Assembly (NCBI GenBank): GCA_947469885.1 | Contig: CANIQT010000010.1 | Location: 1-64,000, forward strand | Direction of reading: 5' to 3' | Length of the DNA: 64,000 bases | DNA from: Bacteroidota bacterium | Lineage (GTDB): Bacteria > Bacteroidota > Bacteroidia > 2-12-FULL-35-15 | In this document: one piece after another, positions 17,114 to 25,140 of the stretch | Layout: every line of letters begins with the position of its first letter | Position numbering within the stretch: position 1 is the stretch's first letter | Notes under the pieces: generated by a model | What the model saw: the letters and a program-made list of their open reading frames with translations, nothing else | Databases searched by the model: none | What the model was told of the DNA's origin: nothing | Position numbers and translations under genes: made by a program

Positions 17114-18049
17114 TTATAGCGTTACTCGTTCCACCACAAAGCTAATGGTGATGCCTGCTGCACTGGTGATGTTTAAATATTTTTTTACACCAGGAGTATA
17201 TCCCAACACACCTGCAGAGTAAATTTTTGGAGCACTTTGGTCAACCGGTTTTCCGGTTAATGCAGTTATCGGAGTATTGTCGGCATCAGCAAAACCAACA
17301 TACACAGTGCCTTCGCCCGATACAGTAGTTTTATAATTTGTTTCGTTTGATGCAGTGTTATCAAAACAATTTTGAGTTTGCTCTGGTGTAATTTCGTTAC
17401 CTACTTTCGATTCGGACTCAGCAAATGCAGCATTAATCATCCCTTGGTCAAAATAAACATCTGCTTTAGCTTCGTCACCAATAAATTGAAGAGCAATGGT
17501 AAGCAGGTTAATTGTTAATTGTCGGCAAACACCGGCTCTGGTATTTATAATATCGTTTCGCTCGCCTGCCACAGCACCAAAAGCAATGTGTTGCGCCTCA
17601 CGTGCATCTTTATAAGCCTGAAAAGTATCGTTATATTCGGTTACAAAGCCAGCATCAAAATCGGCTGCATGCAAAGCCAACACTTCTTTGTAAGCCGCAG
17701 CATCTGTTTCTAACGTAGGCAGGTCGTCTTCCGAAAATTTAGTTACTCCTTGAGGATAAAACTGCTCATAAATTTCGGAACCATCTCCATATTTATAGCT
17801 AATCAACCCTGCATTTTTGCTGATTAAAGTTGTTAATGCAACGTGTGCTTTGTCCATTGCAATGGTTTTTCCTTCTTGCAAACGTTGTTTTAATGCTTCA
17901 GCATCCAAATCACCAAAATAACTGGTATAAGCTGCCGTGATGTTTGTAAGGATGGTAGTAAAAACCCCGCCCGGATTGTTGGTTGTTAATCGGGCAATGT
18001 GGTCGGCAGTAAAGTCTTTTAATAACTGTCGGCTGATGTTTTTATTCAT
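17114..18049 (-). CDS. Protein of unknown function
   Basis: 311 residues from the preferred ATG at 18049 (MNKNISRQLLKDF); an in-frame ATG at 18085 would add 12 residues rich in Phe and Ile. No signal peptide or membrane helix is obvious with the short start. The middle is alpha-helical and rich in Ala, Asp and Glu (residues about 20-215). The last 60 residues look beta-rich with small residues (GEGTVYVGFADADNT, SAAGITISFVVERV), perhaps a carbohydrate-binding or capping domain. It resembles no family I can name. It shares the terminator at 17010-17047 with its convergent neighbour. I assign no function. Confidence 0.6.
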   Translation of the reverse strand: MNKNISRQLLKDFTADHIARLTTNNPGGVFTTILTNITAAYTSYFGDLDAEALKQRLQEGKTIAMDKAHVALTTLISKNAGLISYKYGDGSEIYEQFYPQGVTKFSEDDLPTLETDAAAYKEVLALHAADFDAGFVTEYNDTFQAYKDAREAQHIAFGAVAGERNDIINTRAGVCRQLTINLLTIALQFIGDEAKADVYFDQGMINAAFAESESKVGNEITPEQTQNCFDNTASNETNYKTTVSGEGTVYVGFADADNTPITALTGKPVDQSAPKIYSAGVLGYTPGVKKYLNITSAAGITISFVVERVTL

Positions 18050-18085
18050 AAATAGAATAATGAAGTACTTGAAAAGTTGTGTCAT

Positions 18086-18541
18086 GTGTTTTTGGATTTG
18101 TTGTTAATTAATTGATATTTAGTTTATTGTTTAATTTATTTTAATTCTTCTATGTTTAAAAATGTTTCTCTTTTTCGGGAACTCGATTCCGACTGTTCGG
18201 AATTGTATTCACTTTTTCGGGAACTCGATTCCGACTGTTCGGAATGGCATTCACTTTTTCGGGAACTCGATTCCGACTGTTCGGAATTGTATTCACTTTT
18301 TCGAGAACTCAATTCTGACTGTTCGGAATGGCATTCACTTTTTCGGGAACTGAATTCCGACTGTTCGGAATGGCATTCACTTTTTCGGGAAACCTTTTTT
18401 CAAAACATATTAGAACGACTTAAATTTGCTGGCGCAAAGAAAGAAAGATTTTTGAGGCAATTTTTAGGAATTTTTGTACCCTGTTCTAAAACTGTGTTTC
18501 AATAAACAAAGGCGAAACAGGCCAAATGGGTGGGTACAAAT
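18086..18541. other. Gene-free stretch dominated by a 42-bp tandem array
   Basis: No convincing gene. Frames across the array stay open in more than one phase only because the period is a multiple of three. To the right of the array, about 18391-18541 is plain AT-rich sequence ending near the stop of the leftward gene at 18542. Confidence 0.6.
18171..18390. repeat. 42-bp tandem repeat array (5 copies plus 10 bp)
   Basis: Copies begin at 18171, 18213, 18255, 18297 and 18339, each opening TTTTTCGGGAACT or a close variant; a sixth, 10-bp copy ends at 18390. Each unit carries the inverted repeat ATTCCGA-CTGT-TCGGAAT. Copy 4 has ATTCTGA, which preserves pairing as a G-U in RNA. Units differ at only a few positions (TTGTATTCAC versus TGGCATTCAC). 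There are no unique spacers, so it is not CRISPR. Confidence 0.9.
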
Positions 18542-18979
18542 CTAAAAGTTTTCGATAATAAAATTTGCCTGAAACAATGAATTTACTCCCAATTTGTAGA
18601 AAATACTCTTTATTATCACCTCCAATCGTTGGGCAGTAATGTTTCTTTCTTTAGCCAGATTTTCTTCTTTTACTTCGTTCCAAAATAGTAACATTATATC
18701 CGTTTCCACATTGTCCAACTGCAAATAGCTACACCTACAAATATAATTGACCATAAAATTTTGTTTCGAAAACATTGAAAGCTGGGGATTGACATATTTA
18801 TTGATTTCAACAACCATAGCTTTTCCGCTATCTATTTCAGATTTTATTCGTTTTACTTCCGAAAGCTGATGAATTACTTTTTGGCGAACCAATTTTCCGG
18901 TTTTGTTTTTTTTTGAATGACCCCACGAAATTTTACCATTCGAGTTGATGGTACTTATTTTATAAGAAAAATTTGGCAT
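18542..18979 (-). CDS. Small protein of unknown function, possible HTH-like C-terminus
   Basis: 145 residues, no signal peptide. The N-terminal 40 residues are basic (KKNKTGKLVRQK). The C-terminal 40 residues (LAKERNITAQRLEVIIKSI then FYKLGVNSLFQA) faintly recall a LuxR/GerE helix-turn-helix, in which 'KLGV' near the end of the recognition helix is typical. The match is weak and could be chance. It is a solitary gene between the 42-bp array and the broken cyclase. No function assigned. Confidence 0.5.
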   Translation of the reverse strand: MPNFSYKISTINSNGKISWGHSKKNKTGKLVRQKVIHQLSEVKRIKSEIDSGKAMVVEINKYVNPQLSMFSKQNFMVNYICRCSYLQLDNVETDIMLLFWNEVKEENLAKERNITAQRLEVIIKSIFYKLGVNSLFQANFIIENF

Positions 18980-19130
18980 TGTTTAAGGAGTTAAATTTTG
19001 CTAGGGTAAATTTAAAACGAAATTATTTTTTCAAAACAAAAAATTGAAACGTTTTATTAAATAATGAATGTTGAAAAAGGTAAGCTATGTAAGCTCAATG
19101 AAAAATCACATTGAAATGTAATTTCTATGA

Positions 19131-20043
19131 TTTAAACATCCGTACTGGTACGGATATACCTTTAAAGTAAAAGCTCAGGGACCAAACGGGATTTGGTGTG
19201 AACCTGTAATATATATATTTAAAGTATTACCTCCTTGGTACCGAACATGGTTGGCATACCTTTTATATTTTATACTTTCCATCAGCATTTTATATATAAC
19301 CTACAGATGGAGGACCAATACACTTAGAAGGGATAAGGAAAAGTTGGAAGAAACTGTGGTGATACGAACTTCGGAACTCGTTGCTGAAAAAGAAAGAAGT
19401 AGAAAGGGAAAAAAAACGAAGCGATGATTTGCTTTTAAACATTCTGCCATCTGAGGTGGCCGAAGAATTGAAAGATACTGGAACTTCCAAAGCAAAAAGT
19501 TTTACTTAAGCAACGGTTATGTTTACTGATTTTAAAGGTTTCACTCATATAAGTGAGAATATGACTCCGGAGCAGTTAGTGGAAGAAATACATACTTGTT
19601 TTAAAGCCTTTGATGACATTATCCACAAGTATGGAATAGAAAAGATAAAGACAATTGGAGATTCCTACATGTGTGCCGGAGGATTGCCGGTTGCCAGTAA
19701 AACCCATGCCGAAGACACTGTAAAAGCTGCTATTGAAATTCGTGACTTCATGGATAATCATAACAAAGAAAAATTGAGTAAAGGAGAACTTCCATTTGAA
19801 ATAAGAATAGGAATTAACACAGGCCCTGTGGTAGCAGGAATAGTAGGTATACGAAAATTTGCTTACGATATATGGGGCGATACCGTTAATACAGCCAGCC
19901 GTATGGAAAGCAGTGGAGAAGCAGGGAAAGTAAATATCTCCGGCAGTACGTATGAATTGGTAAAGGATAAATTTACTTGTTCTTATCGTGGAAAGATTGA
20001 GACTAAGAATAAGGGGGAAATTGATATGTATTTTGTTTCTTAG
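19131..20043 (+). pseudogene. Adenylate/guanylate cyclase, disrupted (frameshift plus stop)
   Basis: In the first frame 19131-19424 encodes the end of a Y_Y_Y-type sensor domain (YTFKVKAQGPNGIW), PPWYRTW, a membrane helix and the start of a coiled coil. It is interrupted near the poly-A at 19404-19416 and runs into TGA at 19425. The continuation in the next frame (DDLLLNILPSEVAEELK) hits TAA at 19507-19509, where family members have a sense codon. The class III cyclase domain then runs intact from ATG 19519: FTDFKGFT (metal Asp), EKIKTIGDSY, DIWGDTVNTASRME. The Lys/Asp pair points to ATP as substrate. The parent was probably a two-component-propeller or TPR receptor cyclase. Translation of the free catalytic domain from 19519 (174 residues) cannot be excluded. 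Confidence 0.8.
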
Positions 20044-20056
20044 GAATTTCGAAAAA

Positions 20057-20998
20057 TTAGTCTTTATAAATTCCTATAAATAATTCTTCCTGCGATTTCA
20101 AACTGGCACGATACATTCCTTCTGAATTAAAAGGAAGTTCGATATTGCCTTTAGCGTCTAAAGCTATCAAGCCACCTTCACCACCAAAGGTTACCAATTT
20201 TTTGTTTACCACAAAATCGCAGGCTTGTTTCAGCGTAAGCCCTTTGTATTCCATCAAACACGAAATATCGTAAGCCACCACGGCACGAATAAAATATTCT
20301 CCATGCCCTGTGCAAGAGATTGCACAAGTGTTGTTGTTAGCATACGTTCCCGCACCAATCATGGGGCTATCGCCCACACGTCCAAATTTTTTATTGGTCA
20401 TACCTCCAGTTGATGTTCCTGCGGCAAGGTTTCCATGAACATCCAATGCAACACAACCCACAGTGCCTGTTTTATCTTTGCCCGAAATTTTTGTTTCTGT
20501 ATGGTCAAGAATAATGCTGTCGGTTTCTTTGGCTTGCAACAATTGGTCGTATCGTTGCTGAACAAAAAAGTATTCGTCAGGTGCAAACTCCAGTTTCATT
20601 TTTTCTGCAAATTCCATTGCACCTAAGCCTGATAAAAACACATGTTCTGATTGTTGCATCACTGTTTTTGCCAACGTAATCGGATTCTTAATATTTTTTA
20701 CTCCTGTCACAGCACCCGCCATCAGTGTGTTTCCTTCCATGATGCTGGCATCCATTTCATTTTTCCCTTCGTTGGTAAATACAGCACCTCGGCCTGCATT
20801 AAACAACGGATTGTTTTCCAAACTGATGATTGCAGCTTCCACAGCATCCAACGAAGTTCCACCTGATGATAATATTTTTTCTCCTGCACCAAGGGCATCT
20901 TTCAAACCATTTTTATAACTCATTTCTTTTTCGGCTGTCATCGAACTCCTGAGAATAGTACCTGCTCCACCGTGAATTGCTATTGCGAATTTTTCCAT
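20057..20998 (-). CDS. iaaA: Isoaspartyl peptidase / L-asparaginase (Ntn hydrolase)
   Basis: 313 residues of the plant-type asparaginase family. Landmarks: AIHGGAG at the N-terminus, GGTSLDAVEAA, NPLFNAGRGAVFT and the autocleavage/nucleophile Thr179 in GTVGCVALD, followed by GTSTGGMTNKKFGRVGDSP and GAGTYA. The precursor self-cleaves before Thr179 and then hydrolyses beta-aspartyl dipeptides and asparagine. No signal peptide is seen, so it is cytoplasmic. It is convergent with the cyclase pseudogene (13-bp gap) and divergent from the Nudix gene. Confidence 0.9.
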   Translation of the reverse strand: MEKFAIAIHGGAGTILRSSMTAEKEMSYKNGLKDALGAGEKILSSGGTSLDAVEAAIISLENNPLFNAGRGAVFTNEGKNEMDASIMEGNTLMAGAVTGVKNIKNPITLAKTVMQQSEHVFLSGLGAMEFAEKMKLEFAPDEYFFVQQRYDQLLQAKETDSIILDHTETKISGKDKTGTVGCVALDVHGNLAAGTSTGGMTNKKFGRVGDSPMIGAGTYANNNTCAISCTGHGEYFIRAVVAYDISCLMEYKGLTLKQACDFVVNKKLVTFGGEGGLIALDAKGNIELPFNSEGMYRASLKSQEELFIGIYKD

Positions 20999-21070
20999 AT
21001 TGTTAAATTTCTAAATTGTTTTATTGTTATCGAATATTGTCATTTATCCATTTTCAATTATCAATTATTA

Positions 21071-21099
21071 TTTGTGCAAATCTATTCTTTTTATCTTCG
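21071..21099 (+). promoter_or_regulatory. Bacteroidetes promoter for the Nudix gene
   Basis: -33 TTTG (21071-21074), a 17-bp spacer and a -7 box TATCTTCG (one mismatch to TAnnTTTG, 21092-21099), with the ATG at 21116. Confidence 0.5.
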
Positions 21100-21115
21100 C
21101 AAAAAATATTAAACA

Positions 21116-21679
21116 ATGGAAGTTAACGAAAATAAAAATCCCTGGACCACCTTAAAATCAGAAAAAGTTTATGACTCACCATGGATAGGACTCACAAAAC
21201 ATGATGTATTGAACCCAAACGGAAACCCAGGTACTTACTCCGTTGTTCATTTTAAAAACTTAGCAATTGGAATTTTACCATTGGATAAAGATTATAACAC
21301 ATGGATTGTGGGACAGTATCGTTACCCGATAAATCAATATTCGTGGGAAATACCGGAAGGAGGAGGAAAAAGGGACGTTGAGCCAATCGAATCAGCAAAG
21401 AGGGAATTGCTTGAAGAAACAGGAATTACAGCAGGCAAATGGACTAAAGTACAGGAGATGTATTTAAGTAATTCGGCAAGTGATGAATATTGTATTCTAT
21501 ACATTGCCCAGGATTTAACCTTTGGAAAAGCCCAGCCTGAAGACGAAGAAGAACTGGTTTGCAAAAAAATTCATTTTGATGAATTATACAGGTTAGTGGA
21601 AACAGGTGAGATAACAGATAGTTTAACAGTAGCAATAGTTTTGAAAGTAAAAATAATGATGATGGAACGGAAAATATAG
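21116..21679 (+). CDS. Nudix hydrolase, ADP-ribose pyrophosphatase-like
   Basis: 187 residues. The Nudix box is GGGKRDVEPIESAKRELLEE then TGI (from about residue 81), preceded by WEIPEG. The RELLEE core that binds metal is intact, while the first Glu of the strict consensus is shifted by one (VE instead of E). The N-terminal beta-sheet and WIVGQYRYP are typical of ADP-sugar pyrophosphatases, which split ADP-ribose to AMP and ribose-5-phosphate. It is a single gene; a 15-bp perfect inverted repeat separates it from the convergent acyltransferase. Confidence 0.85.
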   Translation: MEVNENKNPWTTLKSEKVYDSPWIGLTKHDVLNPNGNPGTYSVVHFKNLAIGILPLDKDYNTWIVGQYRYPINQYSWEIPEGGGKRDVEPIESAKRELLEETGITAGKWTKVQEMYLSNSASDEYCILYIAQDLTFGKAQPEDEEELVCKKIHFDELYRLVETGEITDSLTVAIVLKVKIMMMERKI

Positions 21680-21695
21680 TTCACTTGTCATTAGC

Positions 21696-21743
21696 CATTA
21701 GTCATTGGTTCTTGCTTCCTGACTAATAAACCAATGACTAATG
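21696..21743. terminator. Inverted repeat between convergent genes
   Basis: CATTAGTCATTGGTT (21696-21710) and its exact reverse complement (21729-21743) form a 15-bp stem with an 18-nt loop between the stops at 21679 and 21753. The sequence belongs to the sentence-like repeat class ('GTCATTAGTCATTGG') also seen at 62465-62485. It probably functions as a terminator for both sides. Confidence 0.5.
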
Positions 21744-21752
21744 ACCAATGTA

Positions 21753-22655
21753 CTAACCCTGTTCTTTCCAGAACGCATAATAATTAAACCATTGCTCAGG
21801 ATAGCGATACACCATCTTTTCGAACTCAGTAATGTACTTTCCTAACAACTCCTTAACTGCAGCATTGGTTTGTTCTTCGGTGCGGGTTCGTTTTACTTCA
21901 ATAGGGTCGGTGGCAAAAAAGTGATAATGGGTACTTGTTTCTTTTACTGCAAAGACAACAGAAAGAGGTACACCAAATTTTGCAGCCATTATAAATGGTC
22001 CTGCAGGAAAGGTAGCAGTTTTGCCGAGAAAAGTAGCTTCTGTTGTAATTGCATTTTCACGGAAACGGTCACCGTGCATCACTACCAGTTCGTTATTACT
22101 AAAAGCATTGTGCAGTTCAATTAAATGTCCCATTTCCCCATCTTTAATAGCAATAATTTTCACGTTCTTTTTTATCTCTACTTCCTGCATATACTCTTTT
22201 AGTTTTTCTCTTTCGTTTTCATACATTAAAATATTAAAGGTAGTATCCAATCGATTTAATAACTGCCCCGCAATTTCCCAGTTGCCAATGTGAGCACTAA
22301 TCAAAATTCCACCTTTGCCCATTTCTGCCATCTTATCCAAATTTTTTCCTCCTTCGTGGTCAATGGTAAATTTTGTTTTAACTCCGGCAAGCAATGCCAC
22401 TTTATCCAAAATAGTTTGCCCGAAAATGTAGTAGTTTTTGTAGATTTTCAAATAAGCAGTAGTTCGCTTATATTTTAAAACATTATGAAAAAAGAAGTAA
22501 ATATTTTTGTTTGATTTGTGCGCAAACAGGAAATAATAAAGGGCTACAAACCTTAGTACAATGTACGCCAGCTTAAGCCCTAAATGATTTAAAATAAAAA
22601 AAAATATTTTATGTCCTAATATAGTTCCCTTCGACTTTCCTTCCCACTTGGACAT
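21753..22655 (-). CDS. LpxL/HtrB-type acyltransferase
   Basis: 300 residues with a hydrophobic N-terminal segment (about 16-46) anchoring it to the inner membrane. The acyltransferase motif AHIGNWE (His122, Glu127) and MHGDRFRENA are diagnostic. Lipid A late acyltransferases use this fold. In aryl-polyene/flexirubin clusters a homologue is thought to attach the polyene to a lipid, which fits the ACP, ketosynthase, FabG and ammonia-lyase genes immediately upstream. The gene is 73 bp after the ACP gene, and that gap contains sentence-like repeats (AATAGTTAATAGTGAATAG). It could still be the housekeeping lipid A enzyme; context favours the pigment role. Confidence 0.8.
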   Translation of the reverse strand: MSKWEGKSKGTILGHKIFFFILNHLGLKLAYIVLRFVALYYFLFAHKSNKNIYFFFHNVLKYKRTTAYLKIYKNYYIFGQTILDKVALLAGVKTKFTIDHEGGKNLDKMAEMGKGGILISAHIGNWEIAGQLLNRLDTTFNILMYENEREKLKEYMQEVEIKKNVKIIAIKDGEMGHLIELHNAFSNNELVVMHGDRFRENAITTEATFLGKTATFPAGPFIMAAKFGVPLSVVFAVKETSTHYHFFATDPIEVKRTRTEEQTNAAVKELLGKYITEFEKMVYRYPEQWFNYYAFWKEQG

Positions 22656-22728
22656 TTTTCAGCGAATAGTTAATAGTGAATAGTTATTTGTAGAATACAG
22701 TTCTCTATTGCCAATTGCCTGTTGACTA

Positions 22729-22998
22729 TTAACTCTCAGGAACAGCAGTCTTTTTCTCTTCTACTTTGCGATTTACATAATCGTAGAAATCTTGAAAAGT
22801 ATGGATGTTAATGAAATCTTCGGCAACCACTTTAAAACCAAAATTACTTTCCATAATCACCACTAAATCCACATAATCAAGACTATCCAGTTCCAATGTT
22901 TCGCGAAGATTAGCATCCGGTACAATCTTTTCGGCATCCACTTCAAATTCTTCAACTAAAAACCCATTAATTCTCTCTATAATTTCTTCGTGTGTCAT
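22729..22998 (-). CDS. Acyl carrier protein
   Basis: 89 residues, acidic, with the 4'-phosphopantetheine attachment motif ELDSLDYVDL (Ser39). The D-S-L core and helix II are standard. As a cluster-specific ACP it would carry the growing polyene or its aryl starter. It lies 19 bp downstream of the ketosynthase gene in the same orientation. Confidence 0.9.
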   Translation of the reverse strand: MTHEEIIERINGFLVEEFEVDAEKIVPDANLRETLELDSLDYVDLVVIMESNFGFKVVAEDFINIHTFQDFYDYVNRKVEEKKTAVPES

Positions 22999-23017
22999 TT
23001 TGGTTGTTAATTTATTA

Positions 23018-24241
23018 TTACTTAATTTTTTTTATTATTAAAGATGAATTTGTTCCTCCAAATCCAAAAGAGTTGGACAAAAATACATCAATATTCTTTT
23101 CGGTGGTCTTTGTAACGATATTTAATTTTGAAGATGCGTCATCACCTTCTTCAAAGTTTATATTAGGTGCAATAAAATTATTTTGCATCATAAGGGTGGA
23201 ATATACAATTTCGCTTGCGCCTGCCATCCAGCATTCGTGTCCAGTCATTGATTTGGTTGAACTTACCATCGTTTTACATCCACCAAATACAGCATCTATA
23301 GCTTGAGCTTCGGCATAATCTCCACCAGGAGTAGAAGTGGCATGTGCGTTTATATAATCCACATCAGCTGCTTTTAAATTTGCATCATTCAATGCCATAT
23401 TTAATGAACGAATTTGTCCATCTACACTTGAATTGGAAATATGTTCACCGTTGGACGAAAAGCCATAACCAATTACTTCTGCCAATATGGGTGCACCACG
23501 TTCCATAGCTGATTCGTAACTTTCGAGAATTAACGTAGCTGCTCCACCACTTGGAATCAAACCATCTCTATTTTTATCAAATGGACGAGAAGCTTTCATG
23601 GGTTCATCTTCTCTTATTGAAAATGCACTTAATCCATCAAAGCTACCAAAAGCAAAGGGATTTACCTCTTGTGCTCCTCCACAAATAATATGTTTTTGCA
23701 ATCCCCATTTTATCATTAAATAACCTAAGCCTAAGGCATGAGAACCACTTGCACAAGCGGCACTAATTGTAAAATTAATTCCTTTGAGTTTAAATATCGT
23801 AGAAAGGTTCATGGTTACGGTACAATTCATCGATTGAAATATAGAGCCGGAGCCTAACAAGGTGGTATCTTTTTTCAAACGGATGGTATCGATTGCTTCG
23901 CTCACCGCTTTTGCCGAACTGTCGTTTCCATAAAGAATACCAACTTCGTTTTTTTCAACCCAATCAATTTCCATTTTGGCATTTTTCATAGCCTCTAAAG
24001 TAGCCATATAGGCATATTCGGCTTCTTCCGAAAGACCTATTCTTGCTCTCCGGTCCAAAATTCCTTTTAATTGTGGTTTTTCAACAATTCCAGTTAAACC
24101 GGAACGATAACCCCATAACTTTCGTTCAGGATCCATTCCAATACCTGATTTGCCGGTATATAAAGAGTTCTTTACTTCGTCCAAGTTGGTTCCCAGACAG
24201 CTCCAAATACCCAAACCTGTTATCACTACTCTATTGTTCAT
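23018..24241 (-). CDS. Beta-ketoacyl-ACP synthase (KAS II/FabF-like)
   Basis: 407 residues, thiolase fold. The catalytic triad is visible: Cys163 in SAACASGSHALG, His300 in INAHATSTPGGD, and Lys330/His335 in STKSMTGHECW. The C-terminus ends in SFGFGGTNSSL as usual. It performs decarboxylative Claisen condensation on ACP. The sequence differs from housekeeping FabF around residues 35-75, and its neighbours (ammonia lyase, FabG, ACP, acyltransferase) suggest the chain-elongating ketosynthase of an aryl-polyene or flexirubin pathway. A perfect -7 box precedes it at 24267-24274. Confidence 0.88.
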   Translation of the reverse strand: MNNRVVITGLGIWSCLGTNLDEVKNSLYTGKSGIGMDPERKLWGYRSGLTGIVEKPQLKGILDRRARIGLSEEAEYAYMATLEAMKNAKMEIDWVEKNEVGILYGNDSSAKAVSEAIDTIRLKKDTTLLGSGSIFQSMNCTVTMNLSTIFKLKGINFTISAACASGSHALGLGYLMIKWGLQKHIICGGAQEVNPFAFGSFDGLSAFSIREDEPMKASRPFDKNRDGLIPSGGAATLILESYESAMERGAPILAEVIGYGFSSNGEHISNSSVDGQIRSLNMALNDANLKAADVDYINAHATSTPGGDYAEAQAIDAVFGGCKTMVSSTKSMTGHECWMAGASEIVYSTLMMQNNFIAPNINFEEGDDASSKLNIVTKTTEKNIDVFLSNSFGFGGTNSSLIIKKIK

Positions 24242-24266
24242 TTATGCTTTTTAATAAAAAGGAGGG

Positions 24267-24274
24267 CAAAGATA
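24267..24274 (-). promoter_or_regulatory. Bacteroidetes -7 box for the KAS-ACP-acyltransferase operon
   Basis: The minus strand reads TATCTTTG, a perfect TAnnTTTG, 25 bp before the ATG at 24241. It lies in the 165-bp gap that separates this group from the ammonia lyase-FabG pair. Confidence 0.55.
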
Positions 24275-24406
24275 AAATTTTTTTTTTAAGTAAGGTTGCC
24301 TGATTTTTAAGGATTTTACAAAATCAGTGATGCTACGGATACAATTCAATGTATAAATTAGTAAAAAATGTATAAATCAATAAAATAAGAAAAGAGAGAA
24401 ATTTGA

Positions 24407-25135
24407 TTAGCTATACAAGCCGCCGTTTACCGAAATCACTTGTCCGGTAACGTAAGATGATTTTTCGGAAGCTAAGAAACCAACCACTTCAGCCACTTCT
24501 TCTGAAGTTCCAAATCGAGCCATTGGAATTAATTGTTTGAAATCCTTCTCATTGAAATCCTCTGTCATTTCTGTTTTAATAAAGCCTGGAGCAACTGCAT
24601 TTACAGTTATTCCCCTTCTTCCAACTTCTTGCGATAATGCTTTGGTAGCACCTATAACTCCTGCTTTGGAAGCAGAATAGTTGGTTTGTCCCGGCAAACC
24701 TTTTAATCCGCTTAATGAAACTACGTTTACCACACGACCATATTTCTTTACCAACATCCCTTTAATAATTAAGCGGGTAACATTGAAAAAACCTCCCAGA
24801 TTAACTCCTAAAACAGAGTTCCATTCATCGTTGCTCATCCACATTAGCAATTGATCTTTACGAATTCCGGCATTGTTCACAAGTACTTCAATATATTTAT
24901 CCGGATTTTTATCGAGCCAAACACCTATCGAGGCTTCCACTTCAGCTTGGTCAGCCACGTTGAATTTCATTACCTCACCGTCACTTCCTTTTTCACGAAC
25001 AGATGCGAGAGTGTTTTCAGCCTCTTCTTTTTTGGACGTGTAATTAATAATTACATAATATCCCATTTCTGCTAGTTTCACACATATTGCGCGACCGATA
25101 CCTCTTGAACCTCCTGTTACTAATGCGTATTTCAT
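24407..25135 (-). CDS. fabG: 3-oxoacyl-ACP reductase (FabG-like SDR)
   Basis: 242 residues. Rossmann motif GGSRGIG (8-14), NNAG (87-90), and the catalytic Ser/Tyr153/Lys157 set in NYSASKAG. It reduces 3-ketoacyl-ACP with NADPH. It starts 5 bp after the ammonia-lyase stop and is surely co-transcribed with it. Probably the dedicated ketoreductase of the polyene pathway; a housekeeping fatty-acid role is possible. A dedicated dehydratase is not visible in this window. Confidence 0.85.
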   Translation of the reverse strand: MKYALVTGGSRGIGRAICVKLAEMGYYVIINYTSKKEEAENTLASVREKGSDGEVMKFNVADQAEVEASIGVWLDKNPDKYIEVLVNNAGIRKDQLLMWMSNDEWNSVLGVNLGGFFNVTRLIIKGMLVKKYGRVVNVVSLSGLKGLPGQTNYSASKAGVIGATKALSQEVGRRGITVNAVAPGFIKTEMTEDFNEKDFKQLIPMARFGTSEEVAEVVGFLASEKSSYVTGQVISVNGGLYS

Positions 25136-25140
25136 TTTTT

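Noticed and set aside
18171-18390. CRISPR array
   Set aside because: Units are directly contiguous with no unique spacers; no cas genes in the window. The same holds for 36781-37045 and 50298-50474.
18542-18979. LuxR-type regulator or toxin-antitoxin component
   Set aside because: Only a faint KLGV-like match at the C-terminus and no partner gene.
19519-20043. Independent intact small adenylate cyclase gene
   Set aside because: Homologous upstream sequence in two frames shows it is the tail of a broken receptor cyclase; listed as pseudogene with expression left open.
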